In this document: positions 1 through 6,626 of the stretch, one piece after another | Numbering within the stretch: the first letter of the stretch is position 1 | Layout of the letters: each line of letters starts with the position of its first letter | Source of the DNA: JBBIVP01 sp037439705 [NCBI: bacterium] | GTDB lineage: Bacteria > JBBIVP01 | Assembly (NCBI GenBank): GCA_037439705.1 | Contig: JBBIVP010000102.1 | Location: 1 to 7,819 of the forward strand | Direction of reading: 5' to 3' | Length of the DNA: 7,819 nucleotides | The notes under the pieces: model-generated | What the model saw: the letters and a program-made list of their open reading frames with translations, nothing else | Databases searched by the model: none | Told to the model about the DNA's origin: nothing | Program-made: the position numbers and the translations under genes

Positions 1-152
1 GAGATTGAACAGATTGCTGACTCTGTAAGTTTACCCTCAATATACAAAGCCTCAGAATCCTTTATTTTCAGCCCCACCCTGTTCATTGAACAGGAAAGGA
101 TTACGGGCAGATAGAATATAATTTTAGGATACTTGATGGACCGTATTTCCAT
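1..152 (-). CDS. Predicted lipoprotein, N-terminal 50 residues only (runs off the left edge)
   Basis: A frame begins at ATG 150-152 and is open to the left edge. It overlaps the last 52 bases of the PKD lipoprotein gene in another frame. The product starts MEIRSIKYPK, then the hydrophobic IIFYLPVILSCS, a good lipoprotein signal with lipobox ILSC and lipidated Cys21. The mature part begins SMNRVGLKIKDSEALYIEG and then KLTESAICSI. GAAGG (157-161) lies four bases before the ATG. The codons for LSCS (CTT TCC TGT TCA) are identical to those at the lipobox of the PKD gene just upstream, within a shared 14-base block, which supports the frame as real. A later ATG at 84-86 would lose the signal peptide and is less likely. 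Too little is visible to name a domain; it may continue the lipoprotein series. Confidence 0.7.
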   Translation of the reverse strand, partial: MEIRSIKYPKIIFYLPVILSCSMNRVGLKIKDSEALYIEGKLTESAICSI

Positions 153-1918
153 GGGTCCTTCACACTTACATAGAGGGCGGTGAATTTTTCTTTTTCCAGA
201 GCCTTTTGTACAGTAAAGGTAAAATTGCATGAGCGGGAAAATCCGCAAATAAGTATGTGTTTTGAAAAATTTACATCTGACCTGCCAGAAAATTGATAGG
301 GAACTTTATTTCCGTCTACATAAATTGTATTGGAAATTGTGCTATTTCCATGGATAAATTCAAAAATTAATGGGTCTCCATCAGGATCAGAAGCTGATAC
401 AGGAAGGGAATAATCTGCAGGAGGTCTTCCCAACATCAACAAAATTTCTTCATCAGGATTAAAGTACTCACAGTTTGAATGAGTAAAAAGAAGTTGAGAT
501 GGAATTGTAAGAGAAGAAGGAGGAAGATTTATAATCGTAATTTTAAAAACCTCAGCACTGCAGGAATTGGTTCCACTCAGGCAGGCTGTAAATTTAAAAG
601 TATAATCGCCAAGTAAAGAAGGTTTTGATGTTGATATTGTGATTTTGAAAGGAATCTGGACGGAGGCTCCTGTTTCTATTGACACATTTCCCATGGATGG
701 GTTTATTACAGGAGTAGGAGCCTCTTGTGAAGGAGTTGATTCCAGATTAACCTTCCAGTCCACAGATACAGAATTTGTATAAACATTTTTCAAGTCTGCT
801 GCATGAGAAATATATAATGTCCCCTTCTCCCTATCCTCAGCGTAGTATATTCCGTCTTTAAATCTATGATTAACAATTTTATCATCAATTCTTATTGATG
901 GGGGAGGTATACCCTTTCTTTCAATATAGACATATCTTGTGATAACGCTATATACATCCGAGATTTCAATTTTTATCAAATAAGTCCCTTCACCATCCTG
1001 GGAAATCCCTGAAAGAAAAGAAACCTGGTCAGGAGGGTCAGGACAGTAATAAAAAACTCCTTTGCCAAAAGAAGGACACAAAAATCCATGCCCTTGAGGG
1101 AATGCCCCTCTTCTGTGGGTATATGTAAATGACCAGTTGTAAGAAAGAAGGTCATTATCATCATCGGAGATATAAGAGTTTTTAAATTCAACCGTCTGGT
1201 TGTCATCAATCGGAAGGCTCATTCCTGAATAAGGAGTATTGAGAACAAGTCCCTCAATTCTTGCTTTTGGTGGTCTGTTCAGAACATAAAAACTAACAGA
1301 ATCAGTTCCACTTTCTCCATATCTGTTTGAGACCTTCAAAGTAGCAGAATATATTCCATGAGGAACATCGGGTATAAACCGGAAAACAGGAGATGTAGCA
1401 TCAATCACAAATCCGGTGGATGAGGCTGGCATTTCCTTTAACTCCCATACATAATTTAAGTTTTCTCCTTCAGGATTAAAACTTAAAACTCCACTGGCTG
1501 ATGCCTCTTCACCGAGCGTAACATCTACTTCCTTTTCATCAATCACGGCAACCGGAAGCAGAAGAACATTTCTGACCGATATCCTCACGATTACCTCGTT
1601 TGATTCCTCAATTCCATCAGATACCCTGAAAGAGATTCTGTATTCACCGGGAACATCTGTAAAAAAAACTGCAATTGGCTCTGAGGAATTTCCGAGGATA
1701 GCTTTTGAATCCTGCGGGGTTTCAACAATTTTCCACAAGTAAAAAATTCTGTCTCCATCTGGGTCATACGAGGCGGTTCCATCAAGATATATGAATTCAC
1801 CTGCGTTTCCAGAAATTTCATCTTCGGTAATTGCCACAGGAGGAGTATTCATAGGAATCTCTTTCTTTTCGCCTGAACAGGAAAGGAGCAAAAACATAAA
1901 TAGGAAGAACCTTTTCAT
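101..1918 (-). CDS. PKD-domain lipoprotein, five modules, paralogue of the other PKD lipoprotein
   Basis: This is a 605-residue predicted lipoprotein with a compact signal peptide (MKRFFLFMFLLLSC) and Cys14. The modules lie at about 27-115, 121-212, 215-333, 338-462 and 464-605. PKD hallmarks are the YDPDGD, FNPEGE, SDDDND and ASDPDGD turns, the YLW/YVW/YNW strand, and the VPGEYRISFRVSDG type closure. Paired cysteines occur at 281/292, 446/453 and 558/564, with singles at 483 and 604. The module order matches the other PKD lipoprotein, with corresponding joints such as GIPPPSIRI here against GKPSPPVIS there, so the two look like an old duplication. I chose the ATG at 1916-1918 because GAAGG (1924-1928) sits five bases upstream. 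An ATG four codons earlier (1928-1930) would form an ATGA overlap with the previous stop but has no visible ribosome site. The 3' end overlaps a further lipoprotein gene. Substrate and partners are unknown. Confidence 0.86.
   Translation of the reverse strand: MKRFFLFMFLLLSCSGEKKEIPMNTPPVAITEDEISGNAGEFIYLDGTASYDPDGDRIFYLWKIVETPQDSKAILGNSSEPIAVFFTDVPGEYRISFRVSDGIEESNEVIVRISVRNVLLLPVAVIDEKEVDVTLGEEASASGVLSFNPEGENLNYVWELKEMPASSTGFVIDATSPVFRFIPDVPHGIYSATLKVSNRYGESGTDSVSFYVLNRPPKARIEGLVLNTPYSGMSLPIDDNQTVEFKNSYISDDDNDLLSYNWSFTYTHRRGAFPQGHGFLCPSFGKGVFYYCPDPPDQVSFLSGISQDGEGTYLIKIEISDVYSVITRYVYIERKGIPPPSIRIDDKIVNHRFKDGIYYAEDREKGTLYISHAADLKNVYTNSVSVDWKVNLESTPSQEAPTPVINPSMGNVSIETGASVQIPFKITISTSKPSLLGDYTFKFTACLSGTNSCSAEVFKITIINLPPSSLTIPSQLLFTHSNCEYFNPDEEILLMLGRPPADYSLPVSASDPDGDPLIFEFIHGNSTISNTIYVDGNKVPYQFSGRSDVNFSKHILICGFSRSCNFTFTVQKALEKEKFTALYVSVKDPWKYGPSSILKLYSICP
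157..161 (-). promoter_or_regulatory. Ribosome binding site of the left-edge lipoprotein gene
   Basis: The minus strand reads GAAGG, ACCC, ATG. The spacing is a little short, but this is the only purine-rich site near a start codon that keeps the lipoprotein signal. It lies inside the coding sequence of the preceding PKD gene. Confidence 0.5.
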
Positions 1919-1923
1919 TTTAA

Positions 1924-1928
1924 CCTTC
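1924..1928 (-). promoter_or_regulatory. Ribosome binding site deciding the start of the downstream PKD lipoprotein gene
   Basis: The minus strand reads GAAGG, TTAAA, ATG. This favours initiation at 1916-1918, giving a signal peptide that begins MKRFF. The competing ATG at 1928-1930 lies within the ATGA junction with the preceding gene and has only an A-rich leader. Confidence 0.6.
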
Positions 1929-3084
1929 ATTTTTTCATATAAATATAAAAACCTGTTTTCGAAACAATTATGTAAATTCCCCTCGTAGAGTAGATTTTAT
2001 TTGGAGAGGATTCAATTTCCTTTATGTGAATTGTTTTCAAATCGGGAAGTATAAGCACATCTCCCTCATCATTAACAATCATCCCGTTCTTGCCATCCCC
2101 TGCTCCGTTCGTTCCGTTGAAAACTCCTGAAGAATTCAGTTTTCTTTCTTCAATGTTCAGTTCCAGGATTTCTCCTGTATCCTTCTTTATAAAAAAAATC
2201 CTGTTTTCTACAAAAACTCCGGTTGATACATCTCCAACTGAATCGGAGATGAAAAAGCTTTCAAAATCCATTTTAGCGTTCCTCCAGACCTCCGGTTCTC
2301 CATCGCCTGCTATGAGAAAATCGTTGTTTTGAAGAGGAATGGCAATGTGTCCGGCTCTCGGCGAATTCATGCTTTTCCATTTTTTCAGCTCTCCATCTTT
2401 GAAAAGATAGGATTCGGCGGTCTTTTTGCCGTCTGAAATTCCTCCTGCTATAACTGCATATTTTTCCGCAGAAAAAATAGCATATTTTTCAAGCCCTTCA
2501 ATTTCGTATTCCCTCTGTTCTCCACCTTTCAAAAAGAGTAAATTGCCTTTTCCCCCGACCAAAATTCCATCTGATACAAAGGCACACCCGTGACTGTCTT
2601 CAATTCTATCATATATCTTCTTTATTTTGAAAGAAAGAAGGTCTATTAAAAACACACCGTTATTTCCAATTACTACAAATTTATTTTTGGCACCGCATAT
2701 CTGTAAAGGGACAATCTCTGGAAATTCCTGAATTTTTACAAACTCGTCATTAATGCCCAGGGGAATATAAATTTCTTCCTTCGCTTCCTGTGGATAAAAT
2801 GGAGCGGAAAGTCCAAAAAATATAGAATCTGAACCTTTTATTCCTTCCACACTTATGGAGATTTCTTCATTCCATTTACCTTTGAACTCAAAATAATTGC
2901 CTTCTGTGATTGAATGTGAAAAGCTCTCGCTTTCAGAATCCGTTAAAACCTCAACCCTTAACATATCAGCAGAATTTATGTTTATCTTGTAAGAAACCGG
3001 TTTGAGATGAAGAAAAATTTTTTTCTCATCCATTCCGCAGCCAGAAATAATTGCAATCAATCCTGCTATAAAAACCCTTCTCAT
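1927..3084 (-). CDS. Lipoprotein with Kelch-like / beta-propeller body
   Basis: This is a 385-residue predicted lipoprotein with a short signal peptide and lipobox ISGC (Cys16). Residues about 25-110 look like a beta-sandwich module (alternating strands such as LRVEVLTD and ISISVEGIKG). From about 120 to the end there are repeated short strand units with Gly turns: FVVIGNNGVFLID, GILVGGKGNLLFL, YAVIAGGISDGKK, then SPRAGHIAIPLQNNDFLIAGDG. The last closely resembles the Kelch pattern PRxGHxA...xxxAGG. A partial or divergent propeller is therefore likely; I count about five to six blade-like units, which is approximate. Propellers of this kind usually bind protein or glycan, but no ligand is shown. 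The start is ATG at 3082-3084 in an ATGA overlap with the preceding PKD gene, and only a weak ribosome site (GTGGT) is visible, so translation is probably coupled. The gene lies between the two PKD lipoproteins, suggesting a shared assembly. Confidence 0.8.
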   Translation of the reverse strand: MRRVFIAGLIAIISGCGMDEKKIFLHLKPVSYKININSADMLRVEVLTDSESESFSHSITEGNYFEFKGKWNEEISISVEGIKGSDSIFFGLSAPFYPQEAKEEIYIPLGINDEFVKIQEFPEIVPLQICGAKNKFVVIGNNGVFLIDLLSFKIKKIYDRIEDSHGCAFVSDGILVGGKGNLLFLKGGEQREYEIEGLEKYAIFSAEKYAVIAGGISDGKKTAESYLFKDGELKKWKSMNSPRAGHIAIPLQNNDFLIAGDGEPEVWRNAKMDFESFFISDSVGDVSTGVFVENRIFFIKKDTGEILELNIEERKLNSSGVFNGTNGAGDGKNGMIVNDEGDVLILPDLKTIHIKEIESSPNKIYSTRGIYIIVSKTGFYIYMKK

Positions 3085-4718
3085 TTTATTACCACGCTGA
3101 AATCATCGTATGCACTTGCGCCATGCTCATCAGTAACAATTGCTCTTATGAGATAAATTCCTTTTTTCTTATTTCCATACCCTGCGAAAAACGCAGTCTT
3201 TTCAGCATAAGGTTGGGTAAAAAATGAAACTGTTCCTTCAGGAGAGTAAAGGATTGACCACCTGTATGAAAGTATATCACCATCTGCATCATATCCCCTT
3301 CCTTTTATTATGGTATATTGAAAAAGGTCGTCGTTAAGAAAAATAGAATGGTCTGGAATGTGAATGGAAGGGATGGAATTTGGAATTGTAAAAACAACAT
3401 ATTCCCACTTTTCAGAAAGGAATGGATAATTCGGGTCTTCACCTTTTATTGAACATTTTATTTTGCCCTTTTCTGACGGTTCGTTCATATTCCTTATCCT
3501 CCCTCTTATCTCAATTTTTGCTGTTATTGGGTTTGAAAAGCTCTCTATCCATCCTTCAGCAGGAGTTAAAAATGAGCAAGTAACATCCACTGGAAAATCT
3601 GAAACCTCAAATTTGTATTTAACAGATGAATCGGAACCATTCCAGGAGCCTTTTTCTAACCCACATTGGGCATCAAGTTCTGCAATCCATGAATTTCCAT
3701 TTAAGATAAGGTCATAAGATGTAGAAAGGAAAGAAATAACTGGGGGTGATGGCTTTCCTACGGAAATGTTAACCCATTGATTAACAATGCTTTCTCCATC
3801 TGACACCTTAAGTAAGAAGAGATAATATCCATCTGTTGAACCGGTAAGAAAAAACCTCTGCGTGCAGGCATTTGAAATGGACGGGTTTACATTAGCGTTT
3901 GATGACTTTTCCTCAAGTTTCCAGGTGCATGTGATACTGTCTCCATCCGGGTCGGTGATCTCTCCTGCAGAGAGTTCAAAGGAACTGGCACCTGACGGAA
4001 GTGTGATATCCTCAAGATAGGAAAGCACTGGAGGAGAATTGGGAACAACCGCTGTTATCTCAAAAGGAGCGGATGAGAATCTTCCATCTGAAACTGTAAG
4101 AATAAATCTGTAAAGTGTGCCCCGGGGACATTCAACAGGAATGACGGGATTTGGAACAGGAGGAAGTTCTGTATAACTCTGGCAGGAAGGAGGATTGATT
4201 AAGTCCCATTTATAAATCAGCGGCTTTCCATCCGGCTCGTAAGACCCTTCAGCAGAAAGTTGTAAAACTCCGCCGGTTCCCTCTGCCACAGAGAACGCTT
4301 GAGCTACAGGAATTTCTCCTTTGCCTTCAACTGTGACGGTCACATAATCCGGCATACTCTTTAAAATTCCGTCAGACACTGTGAGTTCAAATTCGTATTC
4401 TCCAGGGGTTTCAGCCATAAAGAGTGGTTCAGGTGTTTTAGTATCAAAAAAGTGATAAATCGCTTCATCGGGGGACCTTTTTAAAGACCACACAAATTCA
4501 AGAACCTCTCCATTCGGGTCGGATGAAGATTTACCATCAAGACGAATCCAGTCATACAGCTCAATTTTTCTGTTCTCTCCAGCTTCAGCCACAGGTGCTG
4601 AGTTTTTCTCACTTCCTTCTCCTACCTTTTCCCCTCCACATGATAAAGCGAAAATCAAAAATAAAGGGGAGACCCAATAAAGAAAATTAATAAAAATTCC
4701 TGAAAGAAATCCTTTCAT
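3081..4718 (-). CDS. PKD-domain lipoprotein, five beta-sandwich modules
   Basis: This is a 545-residue predicted lipoprotein. The signal peptide is long and hydrophobic, ending in FALSC with lipidated Cys27, followed by a Gly/Glu/Ser-rich linker. Modules of about 90-120 residues follow at roughly 41-131, 136-223, 228-320, 325-445 and 448-545. Numbers 1-3 and 5 show PKD hallmarks: the S-x-DPNG, YEPDG, TDPDGD and YDADGD turns; the F/Y-x-W strand; and the LTVSDG or IVTDEHG closing strands. Module 4 is divergent. PKD folds commonly act as extracellular spacers or binding modules. Likely disulphide candidates are C179/C197 and C264/C285, with C352, C381 and C422 in module 4. I chose the ATG at 4716-4718 because AGAAGG (4725-4730) lies 6 bases upstream; the GTG one codon earlier would leave only 3. 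It lies ten bases after the TPR-PEGA stop, and its own stop overlaps the next gene as ATGA. The ligand is unknown. Confidence 0.87.
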   Translation of the reverse strand: MKGFLSGIFINFLYWVSPLFLIFALSCGGEKVGEGSEKNSAPVAEAGENRKIELYDWIRLDGKSSSDPNGEVLEFVWSLKRSPDEAIYHFFDTKTPEPLFMAETPGEYEFELTVSDGILKSMPDYVTVTVEGKGEIPVAQAFSVAEGTGGVLQLSAEGSYEPDGKPLIYKWDLINPPSCQSYTELPPVPNPVIPVECPRGTLYRFILTVSDGRFSSAPFEITAVVPNSPPVLSYLEDITLPSGASSFELSAGEITDPDGDSITCTWKLEEKSSNANVNPSISNACTQRFFLTGSTDGYYLFLLKVSDGESIVNQWVNISVGKPSPPVISFLSTSYDLILNGNSWIAELDAQCGLEKGSWNGSDSSVKYKFEVSDFPVDVTCSFLTPAEGWIESFSNPITAKIEIRGRIRNMNEPSEKGKIKCSIKGEDPNYPFLSEKWEYVVFTIPNSIPSIHIPDHSIFLNDDLFQYTIIKGRGYDADGDILSYRWSILYSPEGTVSFFTQPYAEKTAFFAGYGNKKKGIYLIRAIVTDEHGASAYDDFSVVIK

Positions 4719-4724
4719 CACTGA

Positions 4725-4730
4725 CCTTCT
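4725..4730 (-). promoter_or_regulatory. Ribosome binding site deciding the start of the upstream PKD lipoprotein gene
   Basis: The minus strand reads AGAAGG, TCAGTG, ATG. Spacing of six bases favours the ATG at 4716-4718 over the adjacent GTG at 4719-4721. The site overlaps the last bases of the TPR-PEGA gene, including its TAG stop. Confidence 0.65.
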
Positions 4731-5823
4731 ACCATGTAATTAAAAATCTAAAACCCTTCTCTTGATTTCTCGTTCCAAGATAAATTCCGATTCCGCTCCC
4801 GATTACCAGAACTCCAAGTCCTGCCCAGAGATACCACCTTGAACTCTCCTTTTCCTCCTTCACCTCAAGAAGTATCTTTTTTTCTTCAAACTTCTGCTTT
4901 TTTTCTTCAAAAATTGATGAAATAAAATGAGAAATGCTGGATGGAAAGTTTTCATCGCTAATTTTCATGGTTGAAAATGATGCTTTTTCTTCGGAGTAAA
5001 AAACGCCGATGATATCAGAAGTGGATTCGGGATAGGAATAAAAAAACATGGAGGGAGATGGACATCTTCCTTTACAGGTATCCAGAAGTTCTTCAGCTTC
5101 CATCTCCCACCAGTTTTCCGGAACGGAGATTTCTGCCTTTTCAAGAAGCACTGAAATATTTTCATTCTTTGAAATCTCTATAACCTCACTGAATTCTTTA
5201 TATCCTGGAAGAAAGGCATTTATTAGATGCCTTCCCTCGGGCATCTTTTTTTCCATATATAGGGTCCTTCCCTTCTTCCTGCCATCTATATAAACAGTTG
5301 CTCCTTCGGGAAAGGTGTTAAAGGAAAACTCAAATTCCCTTATATCCTTTTTTGCCTTTAAAAACATCTCCATTGCAGAAGGGGGAAACACGGTTTCGGA
5401 AGGTTTGTAATCAGGTCTTATGGATAGAAGATACTTGAAGGTTTTTAAAGCGGATTCATTTTTTCCGAGTGCCAGATAGCATATTCCGAGGATGGCAATA
5501 GGCTGTATTATGTTTTTAAAATCCTTGATAAAGACCATATTCCTTCTGAATATATCAAGTGCCCTTTCTATATCACGAATTGCTTTTTCAAACTCAACTG
5601 CTTCAAATGCATCCTTTCCAGATGAAAGAAGGAGTTTCATCTCTGTTATCTCGTTTTCAGGAACTTCTTCTCTTTTTTGAGTCTCTTCAACAAATTGATT
5701 TTCGCAGGTTTCTTTTATATATTCTGCAACTCTTCCAGCATTCTCCCCTTTATAGAAGAGATAAATCCTTCCGGGCGGAAGGAGGGCACAGCTCAAAAGA
5801 ATCCTCCAAAAAATATCTTTCAT
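4729..5823 (-). CDS. TPR and PEGA-domain protein with C-terminal membrane helix (in the TadD position)
   Basis: This 364-residue protein starts with a hydrophobic stretch at about 4-16 that may be a signal peptide or anchor. It contains LLSC at 9-12, but the arginine at 7 leaves little h-region for a lipoprotein signal. Helical TPR-like sequence covers about 60-135 (SGKDAFEAVEFEKAIRDIE, then GICYLALGKNESALKTF). A PEGA domain covers about 165-230 (FPEGATVYIDGRKKG, then PEGRHLINAFLPGYKEF). PEGA domains are surface-layer-like beta modules found in envelope proteins. A charged EEKK-rich segment at about 306-326 precedes a membrane helix at about 330-349 and a short tail. TPR, PEGA and a near-C-terminal helix form a familiar layout in myxobacterial-type genomes. 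In many tad operons the gene after tadC is TadD, a TPR lipoprotein; this one may substitute for it, which is inference. The start has GGAGG at 5831-5835 with a 7-base spacer. Other features: a CKGRC motif at 250-254 and a twin slippery A7G repeat near the 3' end. Confidence 0.85.
   Translation of the reverse strand: MKDIFWRILLSCALLPPGRIYLFYKGENAGRVAEYIKETCENQFVEETQKREEVPENEITEMKLLLSSGKDAFEAVEFEKAIRDIERALDIFRRNMVFIKDFKNIIQPIAILGICYLALGKNESALKTFKYLLSIRPDYKPSETVFPPSAMEMFLKAKKDIREFEFSFNTFPEGATVYIDGRKKGRTLYMEKKMPEGRHLINAFLPGYKEFSEVIEISKNENISVLLEKAEISVPENWWEMEAEELLDTCKGRCPSPSMFFYSYPESTSDIIGVFYSEEKASFSTMKISDENFPSSISHFISSIFEEKKQKFEEKKILLEVKEEKESSRWYLWAGLGVLVIGSGIGIYLGTRNQEKGFRFLITW
4876..4911 (-). 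repeat. 15-bp direct repeat, two copies 21 bp apart, each with an A7G run
   Basis: Positions 4876-4890 and 4897-4911 are identical over 15 bases (on the minus strand TTTGAAGAAAAAAAG). They encode the repeated residues FEEKK within a heptad-spaced, probably helical charged segment of the TPR-PEGA protein. In both copies the reading phase is GAA AAA AAG, which contains the A AAA AAG heptamer known as a -1 slippery site. Confidence 0.85.
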
Positions 5824-6626
5824 TTTATTACCTCCATTTTTATTCCCACCATTACAGGACCCAGGATGTATATAAAGACCGATATAAAAATCAAAAGAAG
5901 AGGAAATATCATCTTCTGGGGAAGTTTCATGGCTCTTTCTTCAATTCCTTCAAAATACCTCCTTCTCATTTCCTGTGCGATTTCCTGCATAGTTGATGAG
6001 ATTCCGGCTCCGGTTCTCATTGAAAATATCAACCTCTCTGCAAAATCCTCTACTTCCTCCACCCCTACCCTCTCTGCAAAAGAACGAAGAGCGGATTCCC
6101 TGTTTTCCTCCCACAGACTTTCTTTTAAAAATCTTTCCAGTTCCTTTTTCCATCTTCCTTTAACAGCAGAAGATGCACCCTTCAGTGATGTGAAAAAATC
6201 AGAACCGGCCTGCATACAAACAGCCACCGTTTCAAGAATGAGGGGAAATTCCTTTTTCACTTCCTCAATATACTCCCTTTTCTGCCTTCTCAAATGTAGG
6301 ATTGGAGAAAAGAAAATCAGGAGGGAAAATGGGATTGAGATGAAAAACGGAAAAAATAGAGATGTGCTCAAAAATGACAGGAAAAACAGAAGCGAACATA
6401 TACCCAACACCCCCTCTTCGTCCCATTTCTCCTCGTGTGAATTTTTCAGCTCCTCTTTTATAAATGAAATCAGGAAATCCATTGTTTTTTTGGGAAGAAT
6501 TTTTTTGAGAGGAGTTCTTGAAACCCTTACAAGATCAACATTTGTTAATCTCTCAAAAATAAAATTAATAACCACAGATACAAAAAAGCCCAGTGAAATC
6601 ATTGAAAGAAAAAGGAAAATTTCCAT
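5820..6626 (-). CDS. tadC: Tad pilus inner-membrane platform protein TadC
   Basis: This is the second T2SSF-type platform protein, expected to partner TadB in the inner membrane. It has 268 residues, with hydrophobic segments at about 3-22, 72-112 and 240-262. The T2SSF domain spans about 125-252. It shows the LETVAVCMQAGSDFFTSL helix, RTGAGISSTMQEIAQEMR, and the family-typical C-terminal block ERAMKLPQKMIFPLLL followed by ILGPVM, which distinguishes TadC from TadB. The first base of its ATG is within the tadB stop (TAATG, one base shared), and it has an unusually extended ribosome binding site within tadB. The stop is TGA inside an ATGA overlap with the next gene, so expression is tightly coupled across the platform genes. 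The length is slightly below typical TadC (about 300) but no segment of the core domain is obviously missing. Confidence 0.94.
   Translation of the reverse strand: MEIFLFLSMISLGFFVSVVINFIFERLTNVDLVRVSRTPLKKILPKKTMDFLISFIKEELKNSHEEKWDEEGVLGICSLLFFLSFLSTSLFFPFFISIPFSLLIFFSPILHLRRQKREYIEEVKKEFPLILETVAVCMQAGSDFFTSLKGASSAVKGRWKKELERFLKESLWEENRESALRSFAERVGVEEVEDFAERLIFSMRTGAGISSTMQEIAQEMRRRYFEGIEERAMKLPQKMIFPLLLIFISVFIYILGPVMVGIKMEVIK

Noticed and set aside
78-94. Perfect 17-bp palindrome CCTGTTCA-T-TGAACAGG, considered as a terminator or operator after the PKD gene.
   Set aside because: It has no T-run on either side, lies inside the left-edge lipoprotein frame, and is largely explained by the lipobox codons shared with the other lipoprotein. 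A regulatory role cannot be excluded but is not supported.
976-1209. Alternative minus-strand frames of 66-77 codons inside the PKD and PEGA genes.
   Set aside because: They lie wholly inside well-supported genes in another phase, with no signal peptide or domain. They differ from the left-edge lipoprotein, which has a lipobox and a ribosome site.
4719-4721. GTG start one codon before the PKD lipoprotein ATG.
   Set aside because: It has only three bases to the ribosome site, whereas the ATG has six and gives the same signal peptide.
5559-5996. Plus-strand open frame of 145 codons opposite the TPR-PEGA gene start.
   Set aside because: It is antisense to the PEGA/TadC junction, with no homology or initiation signal that I can see.
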